Shown piece by piece: positions 7,884-17,041 of a stretch of 64,000 nucleotides of DNA. The position numbers and the translations under genes are program-made. The notes beneath the pieces were generated by a model that saw only the letters and a program-made list of their open reading frames with translations, was not told where the DNA came from and searched no databases. This DNA is from Arthrobacter sp. ISL-48 (GTDB lineage Bacteria > Actinomycetota > Actinomycetes > Actinomycetales > Micrococcaceae). Each line of letters starts with the position of its first letter. Within the stretch, counting starts at the first letter, position 1. The stretch lies in NCBI RefSeq assembly GCF_018613805.1, contig NZ_JAGGPL010000018.1, positions 124,001-188,000 on the forward strand, written 5' to 3'.

Positions 7884-8981
7884 GTGAGCATCCAGACCGA
7901 TCCGTCCGCCGCCGTTATCGAAGGGGCCGCCGTTGTCGGCAAACTTTCCATCCTGGATCGCTTCCTTCCGGTATGGATCGTCGCCGCCATGGCCCTGGGA
8001 CTGCTGCTCGGCAGCTTCGTCCCAGGCCTGAACACCGCTCTGGACGCGGTGAAGGTCGGCGAGGTTTCGCTGCCGATCGCCGTCGGCCTGCTGGTGATGA
8101 TGTACCCCGTCCTGGCGAAGGTACGCTACGACGAGGCGCACCGTGTGGTCCGTGACCGGAAACTGATGATCACGTCCCTGGTGCTGAACTGGCTGCTGGC
8201 CCCGGCATTCATGTTCGCCCTCGCCTGGATCTTCATCCCCGACCTTCCCGAATACCGCACCGGGCTCATCATCGTCGGACTGGCCCGCTGCATCGCCATG
8301 GTGATGATCTGGAATGACCTCGCGTGCGGTGACAGCGAAGCGGCAGCGGTACTGGTGGCCATCAACTCTGTTTTCCAGGTGATCGCGTTCGGTGCCCTGG
8401 GCTGGTTCTACCTCCAACTGCTGCCCTCCATGCTCGGCTTGCCCACTACCAGCGCGGACTTCTCCTTCTGGGCCATCACCGGCTCCGTCCTGGTGTTCCT
8501 CGGCATCCCGCTGCTCGCCGGATTCCTTACCCGGAGCGTTGGTGAGAAAGCCAAGGGCCGGGACTGGTACGAGAACAAGTTCCTGCCGAGGTTGGGGCCC
8601 TGGGCGCTCTACGGCCTGCTCTTCACCATCACCCTGCTTTTCGCCCTGCAGGGCGACACCATCACCGCAAACCCGCTGGACGTCGCCCGGATCGCCCTGC
8701 CGCTGCTCGTCTACTTTGTGGTCGTCTTCGGCGCGGGCATGCTGATCGGCAGGTGGCTGGACCTGGGCTATGCCAAGACCACCACGCTGGCCTTCACCGC
8801 CGCGGGCAACAACTTCGAGCTCGCCATCGCGGTGGCCATCGGAACCTTCGGCGTCTCCTCCGGGCAGGCACTGGCCGGCGCCGTCGGACCGTTAATTGAA
8901 GTCCCGGCCCTGGTGGCTCTTGTCTATGCGGCGTTGTGGACGCGAAAGCGATACTTTGCCACTACGCCTGCATCCCTCTAG
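7884..8981 (+). CDS. acr3: Acr3-type arsenite efflux permease
   Basis: The 365-residue integral membrane protein belongs to the Acr3/BASS fold with about ten helices. LARCIAMVMIWNDLACGD contains the Cys and the conserved Trp-Asn of the Acr3 transport site, and AAGNNFELAIAVAIGTFG is the second signature. It expels As(III)-thiol-derived arsenite using the proton gradient. The GTG at 7884 is preceded by AGGAG with 4-base spacing. It heads the arsenic operon that continues with arsC. Confidence 0.95.
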   Translation: MSIQTDPSAAVIEGAAVVGKLSILDRFLPVWIVAAMALGLLLGSFVPGLNTALDAVKVGEVSLPIAVGLLVMMYPVLAKVRYDEAHRVVRDRKLMITSLVLNWLLAPAFMFALAWIFIPDLPEYRTGLIIVGLARCIAMVMIWNDLACGDSEAAAVLVAINSVFQVIAFGALGWFYLQLLPSMLGLPTTSADFSFWAITGSVLVFLGIPLLAGFLTRSVGEKAKGRDWYENKFLPRLGPWALYGLLFTITLLFALQGDTITANPLDVARIALPLLVYFVVVFGAGMLIGRWLDLGYAKTTTLAFTAAGNNFELAIAVAIGTFGVSSGQALAGAVGPLIEVPALVALVYAALWTRKRYFATTPASL

Positions 8982-9008
8982 CCACCGCTACATTCCCTGG
9001 AGAACACC

Positions 9009-9461
9009 ATGACCACCGAAACCGCCAAGAAGCCCTCCGTCCTTTTCGTCTGCGTCCACAATGCCGGCCGCTCGCAGATGGCTGCCGCCTTCCTCACTAC
9101 GCTCTCCAAGGGCGCAATCGAGGTCCGCTCCGCCGGTTCCCAGCCCGCGGACAAGATCAACCCGTCCGCCGTCGAAGCGATGGCCGAGGTGGACATCGAT
9201 ATGTCCTCGGAGATCCCCAAGGTCCTCACCACTGAAGCGGTCAAAGAGTCCGATGTGGTGATCACCATGGGGTGCGGCGATGAATGCCCGTACTTCCCGG
9301 GTAAGCGGTACGAGGACTGGGTCCTGGAGGATCCGGCCGGCAAGGGGGTGGATTCAGTCCGCCCCATCCGCGACGAGATCAAGGCGCGTATCGAGGGCCT
9401 CATTGTGTCCCTCACGCCCGCCACCAAGTCAGAAACCAGAACAGGGGAGGGGGTGGGCTGA
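9009..9461 (+). CDS. arsC: Arsenate reductase, low-molecular-weight phosphatase type
   Basis: The 150-residue enzyme reduces arsenate to arsenite. The P-loop CVHNAGRSQ (Cx5R; Cys about residue 15) is the nucleophile site, with a second Cys pair in MGCGDECPYFPG that serves in thiol relay. The general-acid Asp is in LEDPAGK. This family uses thioredoxin or mycothiol; the variant here resembles actinobacterial ArsC proteins. It lies 27 bases after acr3 and its product would feed that pump. Confidence 0.94.
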   Translation: MTTETAKKPSVLFVCVHNAGRSQMAAAFLTTLSKGAIEVRSAGSQPADKINPSAVEAMAEVDIDMSSEIPKVLTTEAVKESDVVITMGCGDECPYFPGKRYEDWVLEDPAGKGVDSVRPIRDEIKARIEGLIVSLTPATKSETRTGEGVG

Positions 9462-9521
9462 ATGAGGACAAATTGCTGCGGTGACTCGGGTTGCTGCGAC
9501 GAGGATCAGGACTGCTGCTGA
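9462..9521 (+). CDS. Tiny cysteine-pair peptide in the arsenic operon
   Basis: A 19-codon frame begins at the ATG directly after the arsC stop and encodes MRTNCCGDSGCCDEDQDCC. It has six cysteines as three vicinal CC pairs and four acidic residues. A purine-rich GGGGAGGGGG sequence (9444-9453) lies about 8 bases upstream of the ATG as a ribosome site. Vicinal Cys pairs bind As(III) in the ArsD metallochaperone, so a role as arsenite buffer or carrier is an inference; I know of no family for this peptide. The position between arsC and the flavoprotein, on the same strand, supports co-expression. Chance cannot be ruled out for so short a frame. Confidence 0.55.
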   Translation: MRTNCCGDSGCCDEDQDCC

Positions 9522-9573
9522 CTAGCGCACTCCTGACCAAACCGAGCACGTACAGATGGAACAGAGGACAACC

Positions 9574-10866
9574 ATGGATCCAGCGAAGGACCTTCCCATT
9601 GGCGTCATCGGTGCCGGCCCGGTGGGACTGGCCGCCGCGGCGCACCTCCTCGAACGCGGGCTCGAGCCGCTAATCTTCGAGGCCGGTCCTTCCGCAGGAG
9701 CCGCCATGGAGCAATGGCGCCATATCCGCCTCTTCTCACCCTGGCGATTCAACATCGACGCCGCCGCCGTCCGCCTGCTCGAAAGCGCGGGCTGGGAGAC
9801 GCCCCGGCCCGCGGCCCTGCCCTACGGCGGGGACATGATCGACGGCTACCTGGCGCCGCTGGCCGAGCTGCCGGCCATCGGCTCCCGGCTGCAGACCGGC
9901 GCCAGGGTCATCTCAGTGACCCGCGCCGGCATGGACAAGACCCACACCAGCCATCGCGAGGCGACGCCGTTCATTGTCCGCGTTGAACACGAGGACGGAG
10001 AAACCCGCGACCACGTGGTGGCAGCCGTCATCGACGCCTCCGGCACCTGGTCCAGCCGTAACCCGCTCGGCACTTCCGGCCTGCCCGCAATCGGTGAAGA
10101 CGCCGCAGCGGAGCGGATCTCCTCCCCACTGCCGGACGTCACCGGTAGGGACCGCGCCTCGTTCGCAGGCCGCCGCGTCCTGGTCATCGGCGCCGGGCAC
10201 TCGGCGGCCAACACGCTCATCAGCCTCGCCGACCTCGCCAGGGCAGAACCGGACACCAGGATCCTGTGGGCAGTCCGCGGTGCCTCCGCCGAGAAGGTCT
10301 ATGGCGGCGGCGACGCCGATGGCCTGCCGGCCCGCGGCCAGCTCGGCAGCCGGCTCCGGCGCCTCGTCGAGAGCGGAACCATCGAACTGCTTACCGGGTT
10401 CGGCATCGGCTCGATGAAATCCCTTGACTCCCACGTGAGTGTCGAAGCCGTTGACGGACGGATTTTGGACGTCGACGTCGTCGTGCCCTGCACCGGCTTC
10501 CGTCCTGACCTGGGCATCCTGCGTGAACTCCGTCTCGAACTGGACCCCGCAGTCGAAGCTCCCCGAGGACTCGGACCGCTGATCGACCCCGAATTCCACT
10601 CCTGCGGCACCGTCCCGCCGCACGGTGCCAAGCTCCTGGCCCACCCGGACCAGGGCTTCTACATTGTGGGTATGAAGTCCTACGGCCGGGCACCAACCTT
10701 CCTGCTTGCCACCGGCTACGAACAGGTCCGCTCCGTGGTCGCAGCCCTCGCCGGCGACCACGAAGCCGCCGACTCCGTCCAGCTCGAACTTCCCGAGACA
10801 GGAGTATGCGCCGCCGGCGCCGGAATCAGCTGCGACGTTCCCGCCGCGGCCACGGCAACCGCCTGA
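9574..10866 (+). CDS. Flavin-dependent monooxygenase-like protein of the ars operon
   Basis: The 430-residue flavoprotein has an FAD-binding Rossmann motif GVIGAGPVGLAAAAHL at the N-terminus and a second nucleotide motif VLVIGAGHSAANTLI near residue 200. The C-terminal PCTGFRPDLG resembles the ATG-like motif of flavin monooxygenases. Related proteins in Streptomyces ars islands are called ArsO; the substrate is unproven. The ATG at 9574 has AGAGGA 7 bases upstream, better than the ATG at 9556. The end VCAAGAGISCDVPAAATATA carries two Cys that may touch metal. It is probably the last gene of the operon. Confidence 0.85.
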   Translation: MDPAKDLPIGVIGAGPVGLAAAAHLLERGLEPLIFEAGPSAGAAMEQWRHIRLFSPWRFNIDAAAVRLLESAGWETPRPAALPYGGDMIDGYLAPLAELPAIGSRLQTGARVISVTRAGMDKTHTSHREATPFIVRVEHEDGETRDHVVAAVIDASGTWSSRNPLGTSGLPAIGEDAAAERISSPLPDVTGRDRASFAGRRVLVIGAGHSAANTLISLADLARAEPDTRILWAVRGASAEKVYGGGDADGLPARGQLGSRLRRLVESGTIELLTGFGIGSMKSLDSHVSVEAVDGRILDVDVVVPCTGFRPDLGILRELRLELDPAVEAPRGLGPLIDPEFHSCGTVPPHGAKLLAHPDQGFYIVGMKSYGRAPTFLLATGYEQVRSVVAALAGDHEAADSVQLELPETGVCAAGAGISCDVPAAATATA

Positions 10867-11006
10867 GAGGATGGCTGCTGCTCCGCCGGACGGCCAGCGG
10901 ACACCGTGGCCGGTCCAGCTCAGGGCCCCGGACGCCGCCGTCGGGCGCCCTTGAACGTGGCCAACCCCACGCCTAACGTTGAGACATACGAAAGGTGCGT
11001 GAAGGC

Positions 11007-11207
11007 ATGGAAATCTTCATGTGGTGGCTCGATCTGGATCTTGAAACCAAGGAATGGCTGCGTGAAAACCTGCGCGCAGAGGAGCTGCCGCTGGCAGTAG
11101 TCCAGGGCATAGCTGAGGCGGGCGGACCCCATCCGGACACACCGGTCACCGTCCTCACGGAAGCCGACTGGGATTTCATTGAGACCCAGTCCGAATTTGT
11201 GGACTGA
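11007..11207 (+). CDS. Small hypothetical protein, 66 residues
   Basis: The frame starts MEIFMWWLDLDLETKEWLRENL and is acidic and helical, with no recognised domain. The ATG at 11007 is used; a GTG 12 bases upstream is in frame. A TTGAAC box near 10951 followed 17 bases later by TAACGT is a weak promoter candidate. It is a likely real gene because its codon use is typical and it fills an otherwise empty spacer on the plus strand. Confidence 0.6.
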   Translation: MEIFMWWLDLDLETKEWLRENLRAEELPLAVVQGIAEAGGPHPDTPVTVLTEADWDFIETQSEFVD

Positions 11208-11283
11208 AATACCGGGGAAGAAGTCTGCCTTCACGGCCTGAAAAGCGTTGCGGCCTTCAGGCCCGAGTGGTTGCATGGGGGGC

Positions 11284-12438
11284 ATGACAACCGCAGAGAG
11301 TTTTGTTTTAGCGATCGGGACCAAGAAAGGGCTGTGGCTGGCTACCAGCCAGGACAGGCGGCAGTGGTCCTTTTCCGGTCCTCATTTCCTGATGAGCGAG
11401 ATCCCCAGCATCGGAATCGATACGCGGGCCGGCAGGACAAGGATCATGGTGGGCGTGAGGTCCGAGCATTGGGGTCCCACCGTGGCCCACTCGGATGACC
11501 TTGGCGCCACGTGGACCGAGCCGGAGCAGGGGGCCATTGCGTTTCCCGAGGACGCCGGCGCCGCTGTGGAGCGCATCTGGCAGATCTACCCGGACGCAGA
11601 GTCGCGGCCCGGCGTGGTGTGGGCGGGCGCCGAGCCCATCTCCGTCTGGAAATCCACCGACGGCGGCGAACACTTCGAACTGAACCGCGGCCTGTGGGAC
11701 CATCCCCACCGGAGTGACTGGGGTGCCGGGTACGGCGGTGCCGCGGCCCACTCGATCGTGGTGAACCCGGCGGGGGACAACGTCCACGTTGCCATGAGCA
11801 CCGGCGGGGTCTACCGCTCGCTCGACGGCGGGACGTCCTGGGAGGCGAGGAACAAGGGGATTTCCGCCTACTTTATGCCCGATCCAAACCCGGAGTTCGG
11901 CCAGTGCGTTCACAAGATTGCGGCGGACGCCGCCGTCGATGGGCGCCTCTACGCGCAGAACCACCACGGTGTCTACCGCACGGATGACAACGGCGAGAAC
12001 TGGGAGTCCATCGCGGAAGGCCTGCCGGCCGATTTCGGCTTTGTGATGCTGACGCATCCGAGGCGTGAAGGAACGGCGTGGGTTGTCCCTTTGAAGGCCG
12101 ACGGCGAGCGGATCCCGCCGGACGGAAAGCTCGCGGTACACCGCACCGACGACGCCGGGGCCACCTGGAAGAGGCTGGATTCGGGTCTGCCCGAGCACGA
12201 GTACAACAGCGTGCTCCGCGATGCCGCGGCGGTGGATTCCGCCGAACCGGCAGGGGTTTACTTCGGCACCCGCGGCGGCACGGTGTTTGCAAGTGCAGAC
12301 GAAGGGGAGACCTTCGCCGAGGTGGCGTCCCATCTGCCCGATGTCCTGTGCGTCCGCTCAGCCGTCATCGCCGGGGCAGGACTAAACGGGACGTCTGCAG
12401 AGGCAGCGGTTCCAGAAGCGGCCGCCCAGGGTGCCTGA
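11284..12438 (+). CDS. BNR-repeat beta-propeller protein (sialidase/VPS10-like)
   Basis: The 384-residue cytosolic propeller has no signal peptide. At least six Asp-box (S/T-x-D-x-G-x-T-W) repeats are visible: SDDLGATW, STDGGEHF, SLDGGTSW, TDDNGENW, TDDAGATW and SADEGETF. These repeats build sialidase-like and photosystem assembly-like propellers; sialidase catalytic residues are not evident, so hydrolase activity should not be assumed. Its stop overlaps the next gene by 8 bases, which implies a tight functional pair with the ubiquitin-like MoaD homologue. Confidence 0.85.
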   Translation: MTTAESFVLAIGTKKGLWLATSQDRRQWSFSGPHFLMSEIPSIGIDTRAGRTRIMVGVRSEHWGPTVAHSDDLGATWTEPEQGAIAFPEDAGAAVERIWQIYPDAESRPGVVWAGAEPISVWKSTDGGEHFELNRGLWDHPHRSDWGAGYGGAAAHSIVVNPAGDNVHVAMSTGGVYRSLDGGTSWEARNKGISAYFMPDPNPEFGQCVHKIAADAAVDGRLYAQNHHGVYRTDDNGENWESIAEGLPADFGFVMLTHPRREGTAWVVPLKADGERIPPDGKLAVHRTDDAGATWKRLDSGLPEHEYNSVLRDAAAVDSAEPAGVYFGTRGGTVFASADEGETFAEVASHLPDVLCVRSAVIAGAGLNGTSAEAAVPEAAAQGA

Positions 12439-12718
12439 CATCAGGGTAGTGCTCCCCAGCGTCCTGCAGCCTCTGGCCGGCGGGCACTCAGTGCTGATTT
12501 CCGACGCCGACGGGCCTGTCACCGTGGGAAGCCTGCTGGACTCGGTGACCGGGGAATACCCTGTGCTGGCAAGGCGGCTGCGCGACGAGACCGGAGCGCT
12601 GCGCCGCTACGTGAATGTCTACGTGAACGGTGACGAGGTGCGCCGGCTCCGCGGGTTGGAAACCGAGGTGGCGGCCGGGCAGGAAGTGCTGGTCATCCAG
12701 TCAGTGGCCGGCGGCTAG
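12431..12718 (+). CDS. MoaD/ThiS-like small protein
   Basis: The 95-residue beta-grasp protein has the pattern VRVVLPSVL...GGHSVLIS...VTVGSLLDSV, NVYVNGDEVRRLRGLETEVAAGQEVLVIQSVAGG. The final Gly-Gly is the activated end of sulphur-carrier proteins (MoaD, ThiS) and of ubiquitin-like modifiers. No E1-like activator or molybdopterin gene lies nearby. The GTG start overlaps the upstream propeller gene by 8 bases, so translation is coupled. A sulphur donor, or a tag acting with the propeller protein, are both possible. Confidence 0.85.
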   Translation: MPDIRVVLPSVLQPLAGGHSVLISDADGPVTVGSLLDSVTGEYPVLARRLRDETGALRRYVNVYVNGDEVRRLRGLETEVAAGQEVLVIQSVAGG

Positions 12719-12813
12719 GAGGGGCCGCAACTGACGGTCCACCGGGCGGCGGGCAGTCCTTACTGACTGCGCCCGCCGTCCCAGTGGCGAAGGTTCCGAT
12801 GCTGCGGATGGGA

Positions 12814-13050
12814 TCAGGCCACCCGCCAGACGCTGCATTCGTCGGTATTGATCGCTTTGCGCAGGCCGGTGTGGCGATCCACGATCCAGATGACGCCGAT
12901 GCCGGGTGCTGTCTCCTGGACGCTGCCGCGGCGGATGACCACGTCGTCGTAGCTGGGACCCACGGACAGGCGGGCTTCGATTTCATCGCCGCGGTGAAGC
13001 TGATCCAGGGCGCGGACTCGTGTTACATGGGCTTTGGCTTCCTTCAACAT
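12814..13050 (-). CDS. Conserved small protein, 78 residues
   Basis: The product MLKEAKAHVTRVRALDQLHRG... is a compact beta-rich protein with DEIEARLSVGPSYDDVVIRRG and GIGVIWIVDRHTGLRKAI. It resembles short uncharacterised proteins of Arthrobacter relatives, and no catalytic motif is seen. The ATG at 13050 is chosen because residues upstream in the frame are low-complexity. It is convergent with the MoaD-like gene. Confidence 0.7.
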   Translation of the reverse strand: MLKEAKAHVTRVRALDQLHRGDEIEARLSVGPSYDDVVIRRGSVQETAPGIGVIWIVDRHTGLRKAINTDECSVWRVA

Positions 13051-13349
13051 GGGTTGGGCCTCCTGAGCTGGAGCTGGTGCCTGCTCTTGCCGGCACTTCC
13101 AGTGTGGCCGGGCAATGTTGCGCATTCGTTTCCTGACGGTTAGGGGTGGGTTAGTTCTCCAAGCCGGTCCTGTTTCGGATCCAGCCAATGACCGTTCATG
13201 ATCGTTTCTGTGCGCCTATGGTTGATTCTCTTGTGACGTCCGTAGACGTCGAATAGCGTCGGCAGGGAGCGCCCTGGGTGGCACTGCCGCTACGGTAGTG
13301 CGGCCTCCGGCGCCTTCGCATCACTCATTCGACGACGAAGGGTTCAGCA

Positions 13350-16300
13350 ATGGCGCTATTTAAGGGCAATCTCAGGCGGTGCGCTGCCATGGTGTCCGTG
13401 GCAGCAACGGCCGCCGCGGGGTTGGCACTGGCACCAGGACTCACCGCAAACGCGGTGGAGTCTTCCGGCGCAGGTGTCACCATCACACCCAACCCCGCCA
13501 GCAAGGGGAAGGCGTTCGACGGGTGGGGAACCAGTCTCGTCTGGTTCGCCAACGCCACCGGCGGCTACCCCGAGGAAATCCGCGAACAGCTGTACCAGAA
13601 GGTTTTCGGCGAGGACGGGCTGAACCTGAACATGGCCCGCTACAACGTGGGCGGCGGCAACGCGTCCGACGTCGCCAGCTACCTCAACGACGGCAGCGCC
13701 GTCCAGGGCTGGTGGAATCCCGTGACGGATCCGTCCGCAGGAGCAGTCCAGTCCCGGCTGTACAACGCGGACGGCTCGGTGGATCCCGGGCAGGCGAACA
13801 AGCTGGCCTTCCTGAACCAATGGAACCCCGACGATCCGTCCTCCTACAACCCTGACGCCGACAGGACCCAGCGGTGGTGGGTGGATCGGCTGGCCGCGGA
13901 CCAACAGATCACGCACTGGGAGGCCTTCAGCAACTCCCCGCCGTGGTTCATGACCAAGAGCGGCTACGTCTCCGGGCAGGTCAACTCCAGCAAGGGCGAG
14001 AACCTGCTGCCCCAGGCGGAACAGAAGTTCGCCGCCTACATGGCCAACGCCGTCGAGCTCCTGGAAAAGGGCTCCGGCATCAAAGTGGACACCATCGACC
14101 CCTTCAATGAACCCAACTCCGGGTACTGGGGAACCGCCATCGACAGTGCCACCGGGAAACCGCCCACCTCCTTCACGCAGAAGCAGGAAGGCGCCCTGAT
14201 CTACCCGGCGGCCCAGGACCGCGTCACCAAGTACCTGGCGGCGGAGCTGGCCAAACCGGAGACCACCACCGGAGCGGTCATCTCTGCCATGGACGAGACA
14301 GATCCGGGCAAGTTCATGACCAACTGGAACGGCTACAGCCGCGAAGCCAAGGACTCGGTAGGGCAGCTGAACGTCCACACATACGGCACCGGGGACCGTC
14401 GCCGCGTGCGTGACCTCGCCAAGGCCGAGCAGAAGCCTCTGTGGATGAGCGAGGTGGGCGGCTCGTGGGCAGGAAACCCGGCCCTCGGCGATACCACCGG
14501 TGCATGGGACCGCTCCAACATCAACAACGGTCTGGGCATCGCCGGCCGCATGGTGGACGATCTCCGCGAACTGGAACCTGGCGGCTGGGTATTCTGGCAG
14601 CCTGTGGAGGACACCTACAAACAGGAAAAGGGCAACGGCGGCTGGGGCTCCATCTATGTCGACTTCGACTGCAACTATGCGGGCAGGGAAGGGTTCTCCA
14701 ACCGCCGGCTCAATGACGGCGAATCCGCCGAGGATGCAAAGTGCAAGGTGCTGACCAACCAGAAGTACAACACCACCCGCAACTTCACGCACTACATCCG
14801 CCCCGGCGACTTCCTCGTCCAGAACGACAACGCCAAGACGGCCAGCGCCCTCCGGGCGGACGGCAAAGGCGCCACCCTGGTGCATTTCAATGACACCGCG
14901 GCCGCCGAAACCGTGACCATAAACCTGGCCAAGTTCGCCACCATCGCCGAAGGCGCAACGGTCACACCCGTGGTCACCACCAAGTCGCCACTGGAGGACA
15001 TCGAACGCAATGCCCTCGTGAAGGGCACTCCCGTTGCTGTGGACCGTGCAGCCAAGACGGCAACGCTGACCATCCCGGCGGCATCCGTGGTGACGTTCCT
15101 GGTGGACGGGGTCAGCGGCGTGGCCAATGACGCCGCACCGGTGGAGGACGGCCACAGCTACCACCTCACCGGCGAAGCCAGCGCCAAGGTCCTCACAGGC
15201 CAGCCGGGTTCCGCCGTGACCATCCAGGACTCTGCCGGAACCGCTGCAGCCACGGCCGCGCAGACCTGGACGTTCCACGCCGTCAGTATTGAGGCTGAAG
15301 CCGGTGATGAATACTCACACGACCGCCGCTGGGTGGTAACCAACGCCGACGGCTCGGTGCTGACAGGCGACGGCGGCGTGCTCAACGGCAGCCAGGCCGG
15401 CGCGGCCTCCCTGTCTCCCATGGGGCTCGAGGAAGCCAGGCGCCAGCCCTCGGCGCAGTGGATTGTCACCACCGAGAACGGCAACCAGTGGTCCCTCGTG
15501 AACGCCGCAGCGGCCATTGCCCTGCAACCGGCCGGCGGCAAGACCGGTGCCGGCTCTGCCGTGGGACTGGCCTCGTCGGCCGGCACCACCGGCACCGCCC
15601 GCGGCAGCGCCCACCAGGCGTGGGCCTTCCAGGACCTCAAGGACCTGGTGTTGCTGGGTGTCCAGCGGACGGAGCTCAGCACGCCCACCGGCGTCGCGCC
15701 GTCGCTGCCGGCAATGGTCGCGCCGCTGTACGCCAAGGGGCCCGGCCGCCCGGTGGCCGTCCTATGGGAGGAGGTGGATCCGGCGGTCTGGAGTAAGGCC
15801 GGAACCGTCACCCTCCGCGGCTCGGGCGTGGACCTTTATGGACGTTCGTTTGATGACGCGCAGCTGGTGGTCACGGTGGGCGACTATGTGGCGACGGATC
15901 CGGTATCGGTGACAGTAGGCATGGGGGCGTCCGCCGCCGAGTTGCAGGCCGCGGCTCCTGGCACCGTCCCGGGACAGATCGGCACCGGCCCGGCCCGGAA
16001 CGCCCTGCCCGTCACGTGGGACTGGAGCACCCTGAGCGCAGGCGCACTGCAGGCGGCCGGCACAGCCACCGTGGCCGGCACGGCCACCCCGGTTGTTGCT
16101 GGCCAGAATCCGCTTCCGGCGGTCCTGACCGTCATTGTGGTGGGCCGGACGGCCATCAGCAACATCTGCCGGGACGACTCCTCGGCAGTGGTCACTGCCA
16201 GCTTCACTGAGGGCGGCTACGCCCCCGCCAACACGTGCGACGGCAACGCCGCCACGCGCTGGTCCAACTGGGTAAGCAGCGGCCGGGCAGGCGACAGCCT

Positions 16301-16934
16301 GACCTACGCCTTCAGCCGGGACTACCGGGTGGATTCAGTCACGGTGGTGCTCGCCGAGCGGGCCGCCCAAAGCTTCACCGTGCAGTACCAGGACGCCAGT
16401 GGAGCATGGAAGGACACCACCGCTGGCACGGTCACCGGGTTAAGTACGACGGCGGCGCGGACGGTTTCGTTTGATCCCGTCAGCACCCGTGGGATCCGCA
16501 TTGCCCTGGTCACCACGGGTTCCTACACCAAGGTCGCCGATGTGGCCATCTCCGGGTCGCGGCTGGCAGAGTCCGGCGTTGCAGGCCTGGGCCGGCTCCT
16601 GGTCAACCAGGAAGACGTTCCCGAATTCAGCACGGGAACGGTCGACTACCGGCTTCGCACCACCCGGGATCCCTTCCCTCTGGTGGCAGCGAGCCCGCTG
16701 GATACCGCGGCGAAGGTGACCATCCAGCAGGCGACGCCCGAGTCGCCGTCGGCCGTTGTGACGGTGACTGCCCCTGACGGAACCGTCAAGGTGTACCGGG
16801 TGGATTTCGATTTCCACGTCGTCCTGTCATCGAAGGACGCGTGCAAGGACCGCGGCTGGACCACGAGCACCCTTCCGGTCTTCCGGAACCAGGGGGAGTG
16901 TGTAAGCCACTTCGAGAGAGGCGGTACCGCCTAA
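13350..16934 (+). CDS. Secreted GH30-like galactanase with F5/8-type C domain
   Basis: This 1194-residue extracellular enzyme has a signal peptide ending near residue 35. The GH30 (beta/alpha)8 domain shows the acid/base in DPFNEPNSGYWG (Glu254) and the nucleophile in LWMSEVGGSW (Glu368). The overall pattern resembles endo-beta-1,6-galactanases, an assignment made by recall and not proven. A beta-sandwich follows to about 590, then a lectin-like region, an Ig-like segment (PVAVLWEEVDPAVWSKAGT), and an F5/8 type C carbohydrate-binding domain (FTEGGYAPANTCDGNAATRWS). It would release galacto-oligosaccharides outside the cell, which fits the GH35 galactosidases further on. It is monocistronic. 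Confidence 0.88.
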   Translation: MALFKGNLRRCAAMVSVAATAAAGLALAPGLTANAVESSGAGVTITPNPASKGKAFDGWGTSLVWFANATGGYPEEIREQLYQKVFGEDGLNLNMARYNVGGGNASDVASYLNDGSAVQGWWNPVTDPSAGAVQSRLYNADGSVDPGQANKLAFLNQWNPDDPSSYNPDADRTQRWWVDRLAADQQITHWEAFSNSPPWFMTKSGYVSGQVNSSKGENLLPQAEQKFAAYMANAVELLEKGSGIKVDTIDPFNEPNSGYWGTAIDSATGKPPTSFTQKQEGALIYPAAQDRVTKYLAAELAKPETTTGAVISAMDETDPGKFMTNWNGYSREAKDSVGQLNVHTYGTGDRRRVRDLAKAEQKPLWMSEVGGSWAGNPALGDTTGAWDRSNINNGLGIAGRMVDDLRELEPGGWVFWQPVEDTYKQEKGNGGWGSIYVDFDCNYAGREGFSNRRLNDGESAEDAKCKVLTNQKYNTTRNFTHYIRPGDFLVQNDNAKTASALRADGKGATLVHFNDTAAAETVTINLAKFATIAEGATVTPVVTTKSPLEDIERNALVKGTPVAVDRAAKTATLTIPAASVVTFLVDGVSGVANDAAPVEDGHSYHLTGEASAKVLTGQPGSAVTIQDSAGTAAATAAQTWTFHAVSIEAEAGDEYSHDRRWVVTNADGSVLTGDGGVLNGSQAGAASLSPMGLEEARRQPSAQWIVTTENGNQWSLVNAAAAIALQPAGGKTGAGSAVGLASSAGTTGTARGSAHQAWAFQDLKDLVLLGVQRTELSTPTGVAPSLPAMVAPLYAKGPGRPVAVLWEEVDPAVWSKAGTVTLRGSGVDLYGRSFDDAQLVVTVGDYVATDPVSVTVGMGASAAELQAAAPGTVPGQIGTGPARNALPVTWDWSTLSAGALQAAGTATVAGTATPVVAGQNPLPAVLTVIVVGRTAISNICRDDSSAVVTASFTEGGYAPANTCDGNAATRWSNWVSSGRAGDSLTYAFSRDYRVDSVTVVLAERAAQSFTVQYQDASGAWKDTTAGTVTGLSTTAARTVSFDPVSTRGIRIALVTTGSYTKVADVAISGSRLAESGVAGLGRLLVNQEDVPEFSTGTVDYRLRTTRDPFPLVAASPLDTAAKVTIQQATPESPSAVVTVTAPDGTVKVYRVDFDFHVVLSSKDACKDRGWTTSTLPVFRNQGECVSHFERGGTA

Positions 16935-16963
16935 GGTAGTGGCCCGTATCCGGGCTGCCGTGC

Positions 16964-16998
16964 GAACATGGCCAGCGGTTGAACCGCTGGCCATGTTC
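16964..16998. terminator. Bidirectional hairpin terminator
   Basis: GAACATGGCCAGCGG (16964-16978) pairs with CCGCTGGCCATGTTC (16984-16998) around TTGAA, extendable to 17 pairs. It is placed between the convergent GH30 and aminotransferase genes. Confidence 0.8.
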
Positions 16999-17041
16999 GG
17001 CATGGCTCCGCGTACCAGCACCGACGGCCGCAAATGAGGGG

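Noticed and set aside
11308-12333. A 341-codon minus-strand frame opposite the BNR gene
   Set aside because: The plus strand has six clear Asp-box repeats; the minus translation shows no motif.
13356-15278. A 640-codon minus-strand open frame inside the GH30 gene
   Set aside because: It is antisense to a complete, motif-bearing enzyme and its translation is Gly/Val/His rich without any family pattern.
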